Position numbers and translations under genes: made by a program | Notes under the pieces: model-generated | What the model saw: the letters and a program-made list of their open reading frames with translations, nothing else | The model's database searches: none | Told to the model about the DNA's origin: nothing | Assembly: GCA_030693065.1 (NCBI GenBank) | Contig: JAUYBL010000037.1 | Location: 62,001-126,000 of the forward strand | Reading direction: 5' to 3' | DNA from: Methylococcaceae bacterium | GTDB lineage: Bacteria; Pseudomonadota; Gammaproteobacteria; Methylococcales; Methylomonadaceae | Length of the DNA: 64,000 nucleotides | Shown: one piece after another, positions 27,016 through 36,823 of the stretch | Numbering within the stretch: position 1 is the stretch's first letter | Layout of the letters: each line of letters begins with the position of its first letter

Positions 27016-29124
27016 TCAGGTTTTGCGTTTAACTTCAACGATATTGGCAAGCTGGCTGAGTTTGTTGAAGATTTGGCTGAGTTGATCGGTATTTTCAACT
27101 TGAATAGTTAAATCAAGATCCGCAGAAAAATCCGGATGGCTATGCAGCGCTGCATTACTAATATGGATTTTGGCTTGCGCAAGCACTTGGCTGACATCCG
27201 CCAATAGATTTTGTGCGTTGAATGCTTGAATAACAATCGGCACAGCATGGCTGGCTTTTTGTGCCCCCCAGCTGACATCGATCAATCGGTCATGTTTTTG
27301 TGGTTCCAATTGCACGATATTCGGGCAGCTTTTTCGATGTACGGTAATGCCTTTAAGATGCGAAATGTAACCAATGATGTCATCACCCTGAACTGGAGTA
27401 CAACAATGCGCAAATGAGGTCAGTACGTTGTCCATGCCGTTGACGGTGACGATAGATTTGGTAACAACTTTTTGTTGCTTGCCTAACAACGGAGCGCTTT
27501 CCAGTTCCGGTATTTTAAAAAATGCGGCTAATTGACGATTATTGATGTCGCTACGGCCAATGGCTTCAAATAATCGATCAGCATCAGTCTGTTTAAAATG
27601 CCGCACCAGCTCTGTCACATCTAGTGCTTTAATGCCTAAACGTTGAGTTTCTTTTTCCAAAATGGCTTTGCCGGCCGCAATATTTTGGGTCTGTTGCTGA
27701 TTTTTGAACCAGCTTTTGACTTTGCTGATAGCGCTGGTGGTTTTTAAATAACCTAAATGCGCGTCTATCCAGTGACGGTTAGGTCCGCCGTCTTTAACGG
27801 TGAGAATTTCTACTTGTTCGCCAGATTTTAAGGCGTAGGTCAATGGCACAATGCGGCCATTGATTTTGGCGCCACGGCAGCGGTGCCCGACTTCGGTATG
27901 AACGGCGTAAGCAAAATCCAGCGGCGTCGCGCCTTTGACTAAGTCGACCAATTTGCCGGCTGGGGTTAATACGTATACCCGGTCATTAAATAGTTCGCTG
28001 CGAAAATTTTCGCTGAATGCTTCGTCAGTGGTTTTGTCTTCCAGTAATCGGCGTAACGTGGCGACACTTTTTTCCATGGCCGCATTTTGCTTACCGCCTT
28101 CTTTATAAGCCCAGTGTGCAGCAACGCCCAATTCGGCAAAATCATGCATGTCACGGGTGCGGATTTGTACCTCAATGCGATTGCCGTGACTATCCAAGAT
28201 TACCGTATGCAGCGATTGGTAGCCGTTTTCTTTGGGGTTGGCGATGTAGTCGTCAAATTCTTTAGGAATGTACTGCCAGCCGCTATGCACAAAGCCCAAT
28301 GCCGCGTAGCACTGGGTCAGGTTGTCGACAATCACGCGTACAGCCAGCAAGTCATAAAGCTCATCAAGCGGCAGTTGCTTACGCTGCATTTTTTTCCAGA
28401 TGCTAAAAATATGCTTTGGGCGGCCATAGCATTGGCAGGCAATACCCTCATCACTGAGTTTTTGTTGTAGTGAAACGATGAAGTCCTGAATACACTCTTC
28501 GCGGTGCTTGCGCTTATTAGATAAGCCCTGGGCAATTTCACGATAAGCATGGGGCTCCAAAAAGCGGAAAGCCATGTCTTCCAATTCCCATTTGAGCTGA
28601 TGAACGCCCAGTCGGTTGGCAATCGGTGCGTAAATATCCAGCGTTTCGCGTGCGATAAAGTGCCGAACTTCATGCGATTCTTTAGCCAAACCATGCAAAC
28701 GCTGAATTCGATAGGCCAACTTGACCAACACTGCCCGCACGTCTTGGGTCATTGATAACAACATTCGACGCAAGGTTTCAGTTTGGTTGGGCTGGCTGGC
28801 CATTTCCGGCGCATACACGGTAACAGTGTTCAGCCAATTGACATCGTTGACCAAAGTGGCAATGGTGTCGCCAAACTGCTGTTTAATATTGGGTTTTTGG
28901 GTGAGTTTGGCAAGACGAGGGTCGCTAAGGATGGCGGCGACCAGGGTGTTTGTATCAACATTTAAGCTGCGCAAAATTGCCGCGACCTGAACGCCCTTAG
29001 GTCGATAATAATCTGAATCGGTAGGGATTTTTGCCACAATGGCCAATGCCTGATCTAGCAAATGCTGCTCCGGTTCGGGGTAACCGCTAAAAGACGGGGT
29101 GTCGGCGCTGGTGTTTTTATGCAT
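27016..29124 (-). CDS. relA: RelA-type (p)ppGpp synthetase, hydrolase domain degenerate
   Basis: The protein has 702 residues. The N-terminal HD region is present as a fold, but where active hydrolases have a HD pair it reads LVAAILSDPRLAKL, so hydrolysis is probably lost, as in RelA. The synthetase (about 230-340) has YGRPKHIFSIWKKM, VRVIVD, EFDDYIANPKENGYQSLHT and VQIRTRDMHDFAELGVAAHW. TGS (YVLTPAGKLVDLVKGATPLDFA), a Cys-rich ribosome-contacting domain (AHCCTPV, HRKSCPNI) and a C-terminal ACT domain follow. It makes (p)ppGpp on stalled ribosomes. First gene of the relA-polA-HDOD-MBL run. Confidence 0.94.
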   Translation of the reverse strand: MHKNTSADTPSFSGYPEPEQHLLDQALAIVAKIPTDSDYYRPKGVQVAAILRSLNVDTNTLVAAILSDPRLAKLTQKPNIKQQFGDTIATLVNDVNWLNTVTVYAPEMASQPNQTETLRRMLLSMTQDVRAVLVKLAYRIQRLHGLAKESHEVRHFIARETLDIYAPIANRLGVHQLKWELEDMAFRFLEPHAYREIAQGLSNKRKHREECIQDFIVSLQQKLSDEGIACQCYGRPKHIFSIWKKMQRKQLPLDELYDLLAVRVIVDNLTQCYAALGFVHSGWQYIPKEFDDYIANPKENGYQSLHTVILDSHGNRIEVQIRTRDMHDFAELGVAAHWAYKEGGKQNAAMEKSVATLRRLLEDKTTDEAFSENFRSELFNDRVYVLTPAGKLVDLVKGATPLDFAYAVHTEVGHRCRGAKINGRIVPLTYALKSGEQVEILTVKDGGPNRHWIDAHLGYLKTTSAISKVKSWFKNQQQTQNIAAGKAILEKETQRLGIKALDVTELVRHFKQTDADRLFEAIGRSDINNRQLAAFFKIPELESAPLLGKQQKVVTKSIVTVNGMDNVLTSFAHCCTPVQGDDIIGYISHLKGITVHRKSCPNIVQLEPQKHDRLIDVSWGAQKASHAVPIVIQAFNAQNLLADVSQVLAQAKIHISNAALHSHPDFSADLDLTIQVENTDQLSQIFNKLSQLANIVEVKRKT

Positions 29125-29275
29125 TTGCGGATGCTGACCTTAAAAAAACTGAGCCATTATGATAGTCTAACGACGTTAAGTAAATCTGCATCCCATCCGA
29201 TGTTTTTGTTCGCTGATTAGCTATGCTATAGCCGCAGATTTAATTTCATCACACAATTATCCTTAAAAGAGAAAT

Positions 29276-30595
29276 ATGAAAATTACAGTATTTGGAAGCG
29301 GTTATGTTGGTCTGGTTACGGGTGCATGCCTTGCCGAAGTAGGTAATAACGTCGTGTGCATGGACATTGATGAAGGCAAAATAAATAAGCTAAAGCAAGG
29401 CATTATTCCTATTTACGAACCTGGCTTGGAAGCCATGGTTAAGGAAAATCAGGCAGCAGGGCGGTTGAGCTTTACTACTGATGTCAAGGAAGCCGTCGAT
29501 CATGGTCTGTTTCAATTTATCGCGGTAGGAACGCCGCCTGATGAAGACGGCTCGGCTGATTTGCAATATGTATTGGCGGTCGCCAAAAGCATTGCCGAAA
29601 ACATGGAAGATTATCGGGTAGTGATTGATAAATCGACCGTACCGGTAGGCACTGCCGACAGAGTTAAAAATGTCATTGATGAGGTTCTGGCCCAGCGCGG
29701 CAAGGCATTGGAGTTTGACGTCGTTTCCAACCCTGAGTTTCTTAAAGAAGGCGCGGCGCTGGATGATTTTATGAAGCCTGATCGTGTCGTTATCGGCACT
29801 GATAACCCACGAACTGCCGAGTTGTTAAAAGCGTTATACGCGCCATTCAACCGCAGCCATGACCGCGTAATTGCTATGGACATCCGTTCTGCCGAGCTGA
29901 CCAAATACGCGGCTAACGCTATGCTGGCCACCAAAATCAGCTTTATGAATGAATTGGCCAATCTGGCCGAGCGCTTGGGTGCGGATATTGAAAATGTCAG
30001 ACGCGGCATAGGTTCCGATAGTCGTATCGGCTACAGTTTTATTTATCCCGGTTGCGGTTATGGCGGGTCATGCTTTCCGAAAGACGTTAAAGCTTTGGAA
30101 AGAACCGCCAAAGAAATCGGCTATCACGCTGAATTGCTCAATGCGGTAGAAAACGTCAACAATCGTCAAAAACATCGTTTGTTTGAAAAAATCAGCAATC
30201 ACTATCAGGGCAACCTGAAGGGCAAGGTGTTTGCGTTATGGGGCTTGGCGTTTAAACCTAATACTGATGACATGCGTGACGCACCAAGTCGTGTGTTGCT
30301 TGAAGCACTAATTGAAGCTGGCGCCACTGTGCAGGCTTATGACCCTGAAGCGATTGAAGAAGCACAGCGCATTTACGGCAACAAAACAGGCTTAAGTTAC
30401 AGCCAATCTCCTGTTGATGCACTAAAAGGTGCCGATGCGCTGGCGATTGTCACCGAATGGAAACAGTTCCGTAGCCCTGATTTTGATCTTCTCAATACAA
30501 CTTTGACCGACAAGGTCATCTTTGATGGCCGTAATATGTTTGAACCGGCGATTGTTAGCCGCAGTGGTCTGCAGTATTACGCTATTGGCCGTTAA
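29276..30595 (+). CDS. ugd: UDP-glucose 6-dehydrogenase
   Basis: The protein has 439 residues. The Rossmann start is [21 protein letters not shown], and the next segment is [12 protein letters not shown]. The catalytic Cys lies in [13 protein letters not shown], and the C-terminal domain has [17 protein letters not shown]. It oxidises UDP-glucose to UDP-glucuronate with two NAD+. The product feeds capsule, exopolysaccharide or LPS synthesis. It heads a forward run leading into the dTDP-rhamnose genes; AAAAGAGAA lies just before the start. Confidence 0.95.
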   Translation: MKITVFGSGYVGLVTGACLAEVGNNVVCMDIDEGKINKLKQGIIPIYEPGLEAMVKENQAAGRLSFTTDVKEAVDHGLFQFIAVGTPPDEDGSADLQYVLAVAKSIAENMEDYRVVIDKSTVPVGTADRVKNVIDEVLAQRGKALEFDVVSNPEFLKEGAALDDFMKPDRVVIGTDNPRTAELLKALYAPFNRSHDRVIAMDIRSAELTKYAANAMLATKISFMNELANLAERLGADIENVRRGIGSDSRIGYSFIYPGCGYGGSCFPKDVKALERTAKEIGYHAELLNAVENVNNRQKHRLFEKISNHYQGNLKGKVFALWGLAFKPNTDDMRDAPSRVLLEALIEAGATVQAYDPEAIEEAQRIYGNKTGLSYSQSPVDALKGADALAIVTEWKQFRSPDFDLLNTTLTDKVIFDGRNMFEPAIVSRSGLQYYAIGR

Positions 30596-30622
30596 CGCCG
30601 GTTTTTCTGAGGACTACGCGCC

Positions 30623-31222
30623 ATGGCATTGAATTACGCAGAACACCGTATCAGCGAAGCTGAGTATCTCGACGGTGAAAAAGTTAGCACGATAAAACAT
30701 GAATTTATCGATGGTCATGTGTATGCCATGGCTGGCGCTAGTAAAAATCATGAAAGAATTTCTCTCAATGTGTCCAGGAAATTTGGCAACCATTTAGAAA
30801 ATTCACCTTGTGAGCCTTTTTCTTCAGATATGAAGGTGAAAGTGGATGCGGCATTCTTTTACCCTGATGTCATGGTGGTTTGTGACAATCAGGATACTGA
30901 TCCTTATTACACAGAAGCGCCGGTGATTATTGTCGAGGTCTTATCGGCCTCCACGCGCAAAACAGATGAAACTATTAAAAGAAGAGCCTATCAATCTATA
31001 CCCATTTTAAAAGAGTATGTGTTGATTGAGCAGGACATCGTTGATGTAGAAGTCTGCAGACGTTCTCAGGGCTGGGTATCTGAACATTATTTCTTGGGCG
31101 ATGAAGTCACTTTTGAAGCGATTAATCTAACGCTGTCCGTCGCCGATATTTACCAGCGTGTAGAGAATGAAGACATGCGCGGTTTTCTACTTGCCCAAAA
31201 CAATTTAACCGAAGCATCATGA
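30623..31222 (+). CDS. Uma2-family (DUF820) putative restriction-endonuclease-fold protein
   Basis: The protein has 199 residues. Family landmarks are KHEFIDGHVYAMAGASKNHE, YPDVMVVCDNQD and APVIIVEVLSASTRKTDE, with the later KEYVLIEQD. These form the PD-(D/E)xK core (Asp of PDVMV, Glu of VEVLS). The biological role of Uma2 proteins is not established; they are numerous in cyanobacteria and scattered in methanotrophs. GAGGA precedes the start. The stop overlaps the rfbC start by four bases (ATGA), so it is translated with the sugar-nucleotide genes, an unusual place for a nuclease-fold protein. Confidence 0.85.
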   Translation: MALNYAEHRISEAEYLDGEKVSTIKHEFIDGHVYAMAGASKNHERISLNVSRKFGNHLENSPCEPFSSDMKVKVDAAFFYPDVMVVCDNQDTDPYYTEAPVIIVEVLSASTRKTDETIKRRAYQSIPILKEYVLIEQDIVDVEVCRRSQGWVSEHYFLGDEVTFEAINLTLSVADIYQRVENEDMRGFLLAQNNLTEAS

Positions 31223-31764
31223 AAATTATCCCCACAGCCATTCCCGATTTACTCATTTTTGAACCCAAAGTATTTGGCGACCAACGCGGATTTTTTCTGG
31301 AAAGTTACAATCAACTTAATTTTCAGTCACTCACTGGTTTAAGTTTGAATTTTGTCCAAGATAACCATTCCCGCTCAGGCAAAAACGTCTTAAGAGGTCT
31401 GCATTACCAAATTCAACAGCCGCAAGGCAAGTTGGTGCGTGTGACCAGCGGCAAAGTGTTTGATGTTGCCGTAGATTTGCGCAAATCCTCACCTACCTTC
31501 GGGCGTTGGGATGGTGTCGAATTAAGCGGTGACAATCATCGTCAATTATGGGTGCCGCCCGGATTTGCCCATGGCTTTGTGGTGTTGTCCGAACAAGCTG
31601 ATTTCCTCTATAAAACCACCGATTACTATGCGCCGGAACATGAGCGTTGCATTCGCTGGGATGATCCTGAGATTGGCATTGTTTGGCCCGAAGGTATTGC
31701 TCCTCTGCTTTCCGGTAAAGATCAGCAAGGCTTGTCGTTGCAAGATGCTGAGGTTTTTGCATGA
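31219..31764 (+). CDS. rfbC: dTDP-4-dehydrorhamnose 3,5-epimerase
   Basis: The protein has 181 residues, normal length. Motifs are DQRGFFLESYN, QDNHSRSGKNVLRGLHYQIQ (catalytic His in LHYQ), VFDVAVDLRKSSPTFG, LWVPPGFAHGFVVLS and TTDYYAPEHER. It epimerises dTDP-4-keto-6-deoxyglucose at C3 and C5 in dTDP-L-rhamnose synthesis. It overlaps both the Uma2 gene and rfbD by four bases, implying one transcript. Confidence 0.96.
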   Translation: MKIIPTAIPDLLIFEPKVFGDQRGFFLESYNQLNFQSLTGLSLNFVQDNHSRSGKNVLRGLHYQIQQPQGKLVRVTSGKVFDVAVDLRKSSPTFGRWDGVELSGDNHRQLWVPPGFAHGFVVLSEQADFLYKTTDYYAPEHERCIRWDDPEIGIVWPEGIAPLLSGKDQQGLSLQDAEVFA

Positions 31765-32660
31765 AGATTTTGTTGACCGGTAGTCAAGGCCAAGTTGGCT
31801 GGGAGTTGGCTCGGACACTATTGCCGTTGGGCGAAGTTGTCGCAGCAAGTCGCGACCAAGCTGACCTATCCGATCTGGACGGTTTACGCCGGAGTATCCG
31901 CGCCATCAAGCCCGATATTATCGTCAATGCGGCTGCTTATACCGCAGTCGACAAGGCCGAAACTGAACAAGAGCAGGCTTTTTTGATCAATGCTCAAGCG
32001 GCTGGTGTGTTAGCCGAAGAATCTGCAATCTGCGGTGCCTTGTTGATTCATTATTCTACTGATTATGTGTTTGACGGTCGTAAGACGGGTGCCTACTTGG
32101 AAGGTGATCAGACTAACCCGCTTAATGTTTACGGACAAAGCAAATTGGCAGGCGAGCAGGCTATTCAAGCCAGCACTGCGGACTTTTTGATTTTGCGCAC
32201 GACCTGGGTGTACGCCGCCAGAGGCAATAATTTTGTCAAAAGCATTTTACGGCTGGCGCAAGAGCGCGACGAATTGAATATTGTTGCCGATCAAATTGGC
32301 GCGCCCACTTGGGCAAGGTTAATTGCCGAAAGCACCGCGCATATCTTGCGGCAAGCGCAGCAAGAAAGGCAGCACAGTGGATTTAAATCGGGCATCTACA
32401 ATCTTACCTCGACAGGTGAAACCTCTTGGCATGGCTTTGCCGAAAAAATCATCGAATTAGCCAAGCAACAAGACGGTTTGCCGATTAAAACCCAACGCGT
32501 CAACCCCATTCCAACTAGCGCCTACCCGTTACCTGCGACACGACCAGTTAATTCGCGGTTGTCAACGCAACGCCTGCAAAAACACTACCAACTCACATTG
32601 CCGTCCTGGGAAACTGCGTTGCGACTGTGCATGGCTGAGATTTTCTCGAGTAAACCATAA
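31761..32660 (+). CDS. rfbD: dTDP-4-dehydrorhamnose reductase
   Basis: The protein has 299 residues. It is a short-chain dehydrogenase fold with LLTGSQGQVGWELAR, VNAAAYTAVDKAE, the catalytic YSTDYVFDG and NVYGQSKLAGEQA (Tyr-xxx-Lys), and LRTTWVYA. It performs the last step to dTDP-L-rhamnose using NAD(P)H. A four-base overlap with rfbC; 51 bases before rfbB. Confidence 0.96.
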   Translation: MKILLTGSQGQVGWELARTLLPLGEVVAASRDQADLSDLDGLRRSIRAIKPDIIVNAAAYTAVDKAETEQEQAFLINAQAAGVLAEESAICGALLIHYSTDYVFDGRKTGAYLEGDQTNPLNVYGQSKLAGEQAIQASTADFLILRTTWVYAARGNNFVKSILRLAQERDELNIVADQIGAPTWARLIAESTAHILRQAQQERQHSGFKSGIYNLTSTGETSWHGFAEKIIELAKQQDGLPIKTQRVNPIPTSAYPLPATRPVNSRLSTQRLQKHYQLTLPSWETALRLCMAEIFSSKP

Positions 32661-32711
32661 AACCTCCCAGACAAAAAAACTTCGCGTGCGCCTACTTAAG
32701 GAAAGTAATTT

Positions 32712-33788
32712 ATGAAAATTTTAATCACTGGTGGTGCAGGCTTCATAGGCTCTGCTTTGATCCGCCATTTGATCAGCAACACCGAACATAGCGTTATCAA
32801 CGTCGATAAACTGACTTACGCGGGCAATCTGGAATCACTAACGACTGTTGCTGAAAGCCCGCGTTACAGTTTTGAACAAGCCGATATTTGCGACGCAGCC
32901 GGAATTACGAACCTACTGCAACAATACCAACCGGACGCCATCATGCATTTGGCGGCAGAATCCCATGTCGACCGCTCCATCGACGGCCCGGCGGATTTTA
33001 TTGAAACGAACATCGTCGGTACATACGCATTGGTCGAAGCTGCCCGGCAGTATTGGCAAGCGCTGCCGGAAGCGCAAAAAGCCGGTTTTCGCTTTCATCA
33101 TATTTCTACCGATGAAGTATTCGGCGACCTGCACGGCACTGACGATTTATTTACCGAGCAAACGCCTTATGCGCCCAGTTCGCCTTATTCGGCCTCCAAA
33201 GCCAGCTCCGATCATATTGTTCGGGCTTGGCAACGTACCTATGGTTTGCCTATCGTCGTGACCAATTGCTCCAATAACTACGGCCCGTATCAATTTCCGG
33301 AAAAGCTTATTCCGGTGGTTATTCTTAATGCACTGGAAGGCAAGCCATTGCCGGTTTATGGCAACGGCCAGCAAATCCGGGATTGGCTATTTGTCGATGA
33401 CCATGCAAGAGCATTGTTGACCGTATTGGAGCGTGGCGACATCGGCGAAACTTATAACATCGGCGGGCATAACGAAAAAGCCAACCTCACTGTCGTGCAA
33501 ACCCTGTGCGACATCTTGGACGAACTAAAACCCGAGAAACCTAACGGCATCAGCCATTACCGGGATTTGATCACTTACGTAAAAGATCGTCCAGGCCACG
33601 ATTTACGCTATGCCATCGACGCCAGCAAAATCGCTAAGGAACTCGACTGGACGCCTGAAGAAACCTTCGACACCGGCCTTAAAAAGACCGTGCAGTGGTA
33701 TTTGGATAATTTGGATTGGTGCCAACACATACAGGACGGCAGTTATCGTCGGGAAAGATTAGGTTTGAATACAGGAGAATCAGCATGA
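32712..33788 (+). CDS. rfbB: dTDP-glucose 4,6-dehydratase
   Basis: The protein has 358 residues. It is an extended SDR with [33 protein letters not shown], the [11 protein letters not shown] motif and the catalytic [23 protein letters not shown] and [15 protein letters not shown] follow. It converts dTDP-glucose to dTDP-4-keto-6-deoxyglucose with bound NAD+. AAGGAAAG precedes the start. It overlaps rfbA by four bases. Confidence 0.97.
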   Translation: MKILITGGAGFIGSALIRHLISNTEHSVINVDKLTYAGNLESLTTVAESPRYSFEQADICDAAGITNLLQQYQPDAIMHLAAESHVDRSIDGPADFIETNIVGTYALVEAARQYWQALPEAQKAGFRFHHISTDEVFGDLHGTDDLFTEQTPYAPSSPYSASKASSDHIVRAWQRTYGLPIVVTNCSNNYGPYQFPEKLIPVVILNALEGKPLPVYGNGQQIRDWLFVDDHARALLTVLERGDIGETYNIGGHNEKANLTVVQTLCDILDELKPEKPNGISHYRDLITYVKDRPGHDLRYAIDASKIAKELDWTPEETFDTGLKKTVQWYLDNLDWCQHIQDGSYRRERLGLNTGESA

Positions 33789-34657
33789 GTTGGAAAGGTA
33801 TTATTCTCGCTGGCGGTGCCGGTACCCGTTTGCACCCGATCACCAAAGCGGTGTCCAAACAACTATTGCCGGTGTACGACAAACCGATGATTTATTACCC
33901 GCTATCGGTGCTAATGCTGGCCGGTATTCAGGATGTCCTGATCATTACCACGCCAGAGGATCAGCTTAATTTCAAAAATTTACTCGGTGATGGCAGCGAT
34001 TTTGGTATTCGCATCGAATACGCTGCGCAGCCCAAACCGGAAGGCTTGGCGCAAGCGTTTTTGATTGGCGAAGACTTTATCGGTGACAGCAATACCTGCC
34101 TGGTGTTAGGCGACAACATCTTTTTCGGCCAGGGCTTTACCGCCAGTTTAAAGCGAGCCATGACACGCACTAAGGGCGCCACGGTTTTCGGTTACAAAGT
34201 CAAAGATGCCGAACGTTTTGGCGTAGTGGAATTTAACCAAGACAACAAAGCCGTTTCCATCGAAGAAAAACCCGTACAACCAAAATCAAACTACGCGGTG
34301 ACTGGCTTGTATTTTTACGACAACCAAGTCGTCAATCACGCCAAAAGCATAAAGCCCTCGTCACGCGGCGAACTGGAAATCACTGAAATCAATCGCGTTT
34401 ATTTGGAAAATAAACAGCTCAATGTCGAAATATTGGGCCGCGGCTTTGCCTGGCTGGATACCGGCACCCACGACAGCCTGATTGATGCCGGCCAATTTGT
34501 GCAAACCGTTGAAAATCGCCAAGGCTTTAAAATCGCCTGCTTAGAAGAAATTGCCTTTCATCAGGGCTGGTTATCTCGTGAAGATTTAGTCCAACGCGGC
34601 AATGCCTTGGGTAAAACCGCTTACGGTGAGTATTTGCTGGAAATTGCGGAGTTGTAG
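33785..34657 (+). CDS. rfbA: Glucose-1-phosphate thymidylyltransferase
   Basis: Start chosen at 33785 ([20 protein letters not shown]), overlapping the rfbB stop; the frame is open upstream only inside rfbB. 290 residues, normal. Motifs are the nucleotide loop [60 protein letters not shown] and [12 protein letters not shown]. It makes dTDP-glucose from dTTP and glucose-1-phosphate, the entry step to dTDP-L-rhamnose. Last gene of the run; the next bases form a palindromic repeat. Confidence 0.97.
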   Translation: MSWKGIILAGGAGTRLHPITKAVSKQLLPVYDKPMIYYPLSVLMLAGIQDVLIITTPEDQLNFKNLLGDGSDFGIRIEYAAQPKPEGLAQAFLIGEDFIGDSNTCLVLGDNIFFGQGFTASLKRAMTRTKGATVFGYKVKDAERFGVVEFNQDNKAVSIEEKPVQPKSNYAVTGLYFYDNQVVNHAKSIKPSSRGELEITEINRVYLENKQLNVEILGRGFAWLDTGTHDSLIDAGQFVQTVENRQGFKIACLEEIAFHQGWLSREDLVQRGNALGKTAYGEYLLEIAEL

Positions 34658-34661
34658 GGGG

Positions 34662-34746
34662 GTAGGATGGGTAGAACGCAGTGAAACCCATCGGTGTTGA
34701 TATTGTAATTTTTGATGGGTTTCGGCTAAGCCTCTACCCATCCTAC
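34662..34746. repeat. Long palindromic intergenic repeat after rfbA
   Basis: The arms GTAGGATGGGTAGA...GAAACCCATC (34662-34692) and GATGGGTTTC...TCTACCCATCCTAC (34714-34745) can pair over about 24 bases with a central mismatch. It begins five bases after the rfbA stop, so it could stabilise or end that transcript. There is no T-run. Its form matches dispersed extragenic repeats. Confidence 0.6.
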
Positions 34747-34772
34747 GAACTGAAGAAAGAATACAAAAATTA

Positions 34773-34973
34773 ATGTCAGAGTTTTCATCCATGGGTGTCG
34801 ATTTGAACTCTGCACTAAAATGTGATGATTCAGAGGGAAAATTTAAATTTAATTCAGCAAAATCAAAATTTTATGAAATTTTTGCAGTGAGCCAATCTTA
34901 TGGTCTCAATGAAAATTACAAGCAATTCTTTTTCCATAACGGCCCATCAATGTGGTCTGAATGTATAAAATAG
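34773..34973 (+). CDS. Possible small hypothetical protein (66 aa)
   Basis: An open frame from MSEFSSMGVDLN to SMWSECIK lies between two palindromic repeats. It is AT-rich compared with the rfb genes. It has no signal, no membrane segment and no family I recognise, and no Shine-Dalgarno is obvious. It could be a real small gene, the remnant of a longer one, or chance. Confidence 0.3.
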   Translation: MSEFSSMGVDLNSALKCDDSEGKFKFNSAKSKFYEIFAVSQSYGLNENYKQFFFHNGPSMWSECIK

Positions 34974-34977
34974 TTCG

Positions 34978-35117
34978 TAGGATGTGCTGAGGTACGAAGC
35001 GCATCGTTCGCGATTGATGCGCCTCGGCAATTGCTCCTTGCATTGCTCTACCTCCTGCATGCCCGATACAGCGGGGCAGGCTCTCCATGCAGTCGTCCTT
35101 CGTCGGAACATCCTACG
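34978..35117. repeat. Complex palindromic intergenic repeat
   Basis: The outer arms GTAGGATGT (34978-34986) and ACATCCTAC (35108-35116) enclose a hairpin GCGCATC (34999-35005) / GATGCGC (35016-35022), itself inside CTGAGG/CCTCGG. It resembles the repeat at 34662 in starting GTAGGATG. An open frame over it (from 34984) is repeat-derived and not counted as a gene. 35118-35275 holds nothing I can name. Confidence 0.5.
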
Positions 35118-35275
35118 GATGTTTGAAATTGAATCACAGCTAAGCTTAACTCATCGCTCCAGCGGCGCTTCTCTACAGCCAAATCACATAAACAACGCTT
35201 TTCTGCCCACGCGAAACAAATACCGTGATGTAAACGGTGGGCAAAAAAGCGCTACCCACCCAATTAACCACAAAC

Positions 35276-35833
35276 TCACCCTATCGCCTCCACCCAATAC
35301 CGAAACACCTGAAGACTATCCGACCAATAATCCGGTGAAAAGCCCGCTTTTTGTTTTAGGTGTCTTAAAAACTGTTTAGGCTCGGGCAACTGTTCCCATA
35401 CTGAGGGCAAAAACGTGCCGCGTCGCTGGCCTTCTTGCAAAATTACACCGTCGATGCCGGGCTTTAGCTGGCTCAGTAAATCTTGCTCAGAATTAAATGA
35501 CATCGGTTCTGATGCGCTGAGTATCGACAGATGGATTTCTAAATCATTCAGCTCATGAATATTGAGCGGCGGAAAGCGCGGGTCATCGAAGGCGGCGGCA
35601 AAGGCGTTTTCAGCTACATCTTCAGCTAATGGTCTGATCGCTTCCAGCATGCCGATACAGCCGCGCAAATGATGATGCTTTTCTAAAGTGACAAAGGTGG
35701 CGCGCTTTTCTCGTAATTCGGGAGGAAAATCTTCCAGATTTATCGGTAATGGCAGATCTGTTTGCAAGCCGTGTTCAATCGACCTTTTTGCCAACGCCAG
35801 TAATTGTTGTTGCTGTTCTTTATTCAATGACAT
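35276..35833 (-). CDS. amrA: AmmeMemoRadiSam system protein A (AMMECR1-like)
   Basis: The protein has 185 residues, a single AMMECR1 domain. Landmarks are RATFVTLEKHHHLRGCIGML (the LRGCIG motif), FAAAFDDPRFPPLN, IHLSILSASEPM, GVILQEGQRRGTFLPSVWEQLP and FLRHLKQKAGF. The function of this family is unknown; the conserved LRGCIG segment suggests a catalytic or binding role. Its start overlaps the Memo-type gene by 14 bases, and the radical SAM partner is divergent at 36824. Confidence 0.9.
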   Translation of the reverse strand: MSLNKEQQQQLLALAKRSIEHGLQTDLPLPINLEDFPPELREKRATFVTLEKHHHLRGCIGMLEAIRPLAEDVAENAFAAAFDDPRFPPLNIHELNDLEIHLSILSASEPMSFNSEQDLLSQLKPGIDGVILQEGQRRGTFLPSVWEQLPEPKQFLRHLKQKAGFSPDYWSDSLQVFRYWVEAIG

Positions 35834-36599
35834 AAGCGCCGTACCCGACTACTTTTTGTCTATCGCCCGCCGTGTCACCAGAATTACGCAGGTCAATGGT
35901 TTTAATGGTCAGGGATTTGTCACGAGCCAGCTTTAATAGACCGCTAATGCCGACTCTGCCACAGGCCGATTCCGAGTCGAGATCTTCGTATTGGAGATCT
36001 TCAATGGTCTGACTGGTCGCCATATCACATTTTCTGGCGGTGGCGTAATTATGGTAATGACTTAAATCAGAGCTGATTACAATCAATGTTTCAGGCCCGC
36101 CCCACAGCATTTCCAGTACGTCGCTGACTTCTTCCGGTGTGGCATCGCTGGCAACGATGGGCACAATGCTAAAGTTATCGAGCACTTTTTGTAAAAAAGG
36201 CAGCTGAACTTCTAAGCTGTGTTCAAAGGCATGCGCCTGTTCAATATATTCAATAAAAGGCAATTCAGTGAGAGCTTGAACAGCCTGACTATCAACAGGT
36301 ATAAGCCCTAGCGGCGTGTTAAACCCTTCGGCTCTACTTACAGCCAGTCCTCTGAACGCGACGTGATGCGAAGGGCCGATCAGCACGACACGGGTAATTG
36401 AATGATGAGCGGGCTTTAATCTGACGTAAGCAGTTGCAGCAATAGGGCCTGAATAGACGTAACCGGCATGCGGCACAATGATTACCTTGGGTACTTTTGC
36501 AGGTGCCTCAGCCTCAATTAAAAACTGCTCGAGCATGTTTTCTAATTGCTGCGCGTTAGCTGGATAAAAAGTGCCGGCTACGGCGGGTTGTCTGTTCAT
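35820..36599 (-). CDS. amrB: AmmeMemoRadiSam system protein B (Memo-like)
   Basis: The protein has 259 residues. It is of the Memo/LigB-type fold: RQPAVAGTFYPANAQQLENM, VPHAGYVYSGPIAATAY, VVLIGPSHHVAF, AHAFEHSLEVQLPFL and VISSDLSHYHNY. The His residues in PHAGY, SHHV, EHSLE and LSHYHNY are the metal-ligand-like positions of the family. Substrate unknown. Translated together with amrA through the overlap. The bidirectional promoter with the radical SAM gene lies in 36600-36823. Confidence 0.92.
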   Translation of the reverse strand: MNRQPAVAGTFYPANAQQLENMLEQFLIEAEAPAKVPKVIIVPHAGYVYSGPIAATAYVRLKPAHHSITRVVLIGPSHHVAFRGLAVSRAEGFNTPLGLIPVDSQAVQALTELPFIEYIEQAHAFEHSLEVQLPFLQKVLDNFSIVPIVASDATPEEVSDVLEMLWGGPETLIVISSDLSHYHNYATARKCDMATSQTIEDLQYEDLDSESACGRVGISGLLKLARDKSLTIKTIDLRNSGDTAGDRQKVVGYGAYVIE

Positions 36600-36823
36600 T
36601 TAATATCCTGTGAAAATGGTCTGACACTAAAAACACGGTGACGGGACGATTGTCGATACATAGTAAGCGTAGCAAAAGCCAACATCTATACGTATATCTA
36701 CCTAAGTAGTTATACGGAAATAATTAAAGGCTTTTATCTGATAAGTTACGTCGATTAATTTAATGCTTTTTTAGTTCAATCAATTCAATGTTGGAATGAT
36801 TAACGCGACTGAAGGGAGATAAG

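Noticed and set aside
34984-35379. 131-residue open frame on the plus strand
   Set aside because: It is made from a palindromic repeat and then runs antisense into amrA; no protein-like features.
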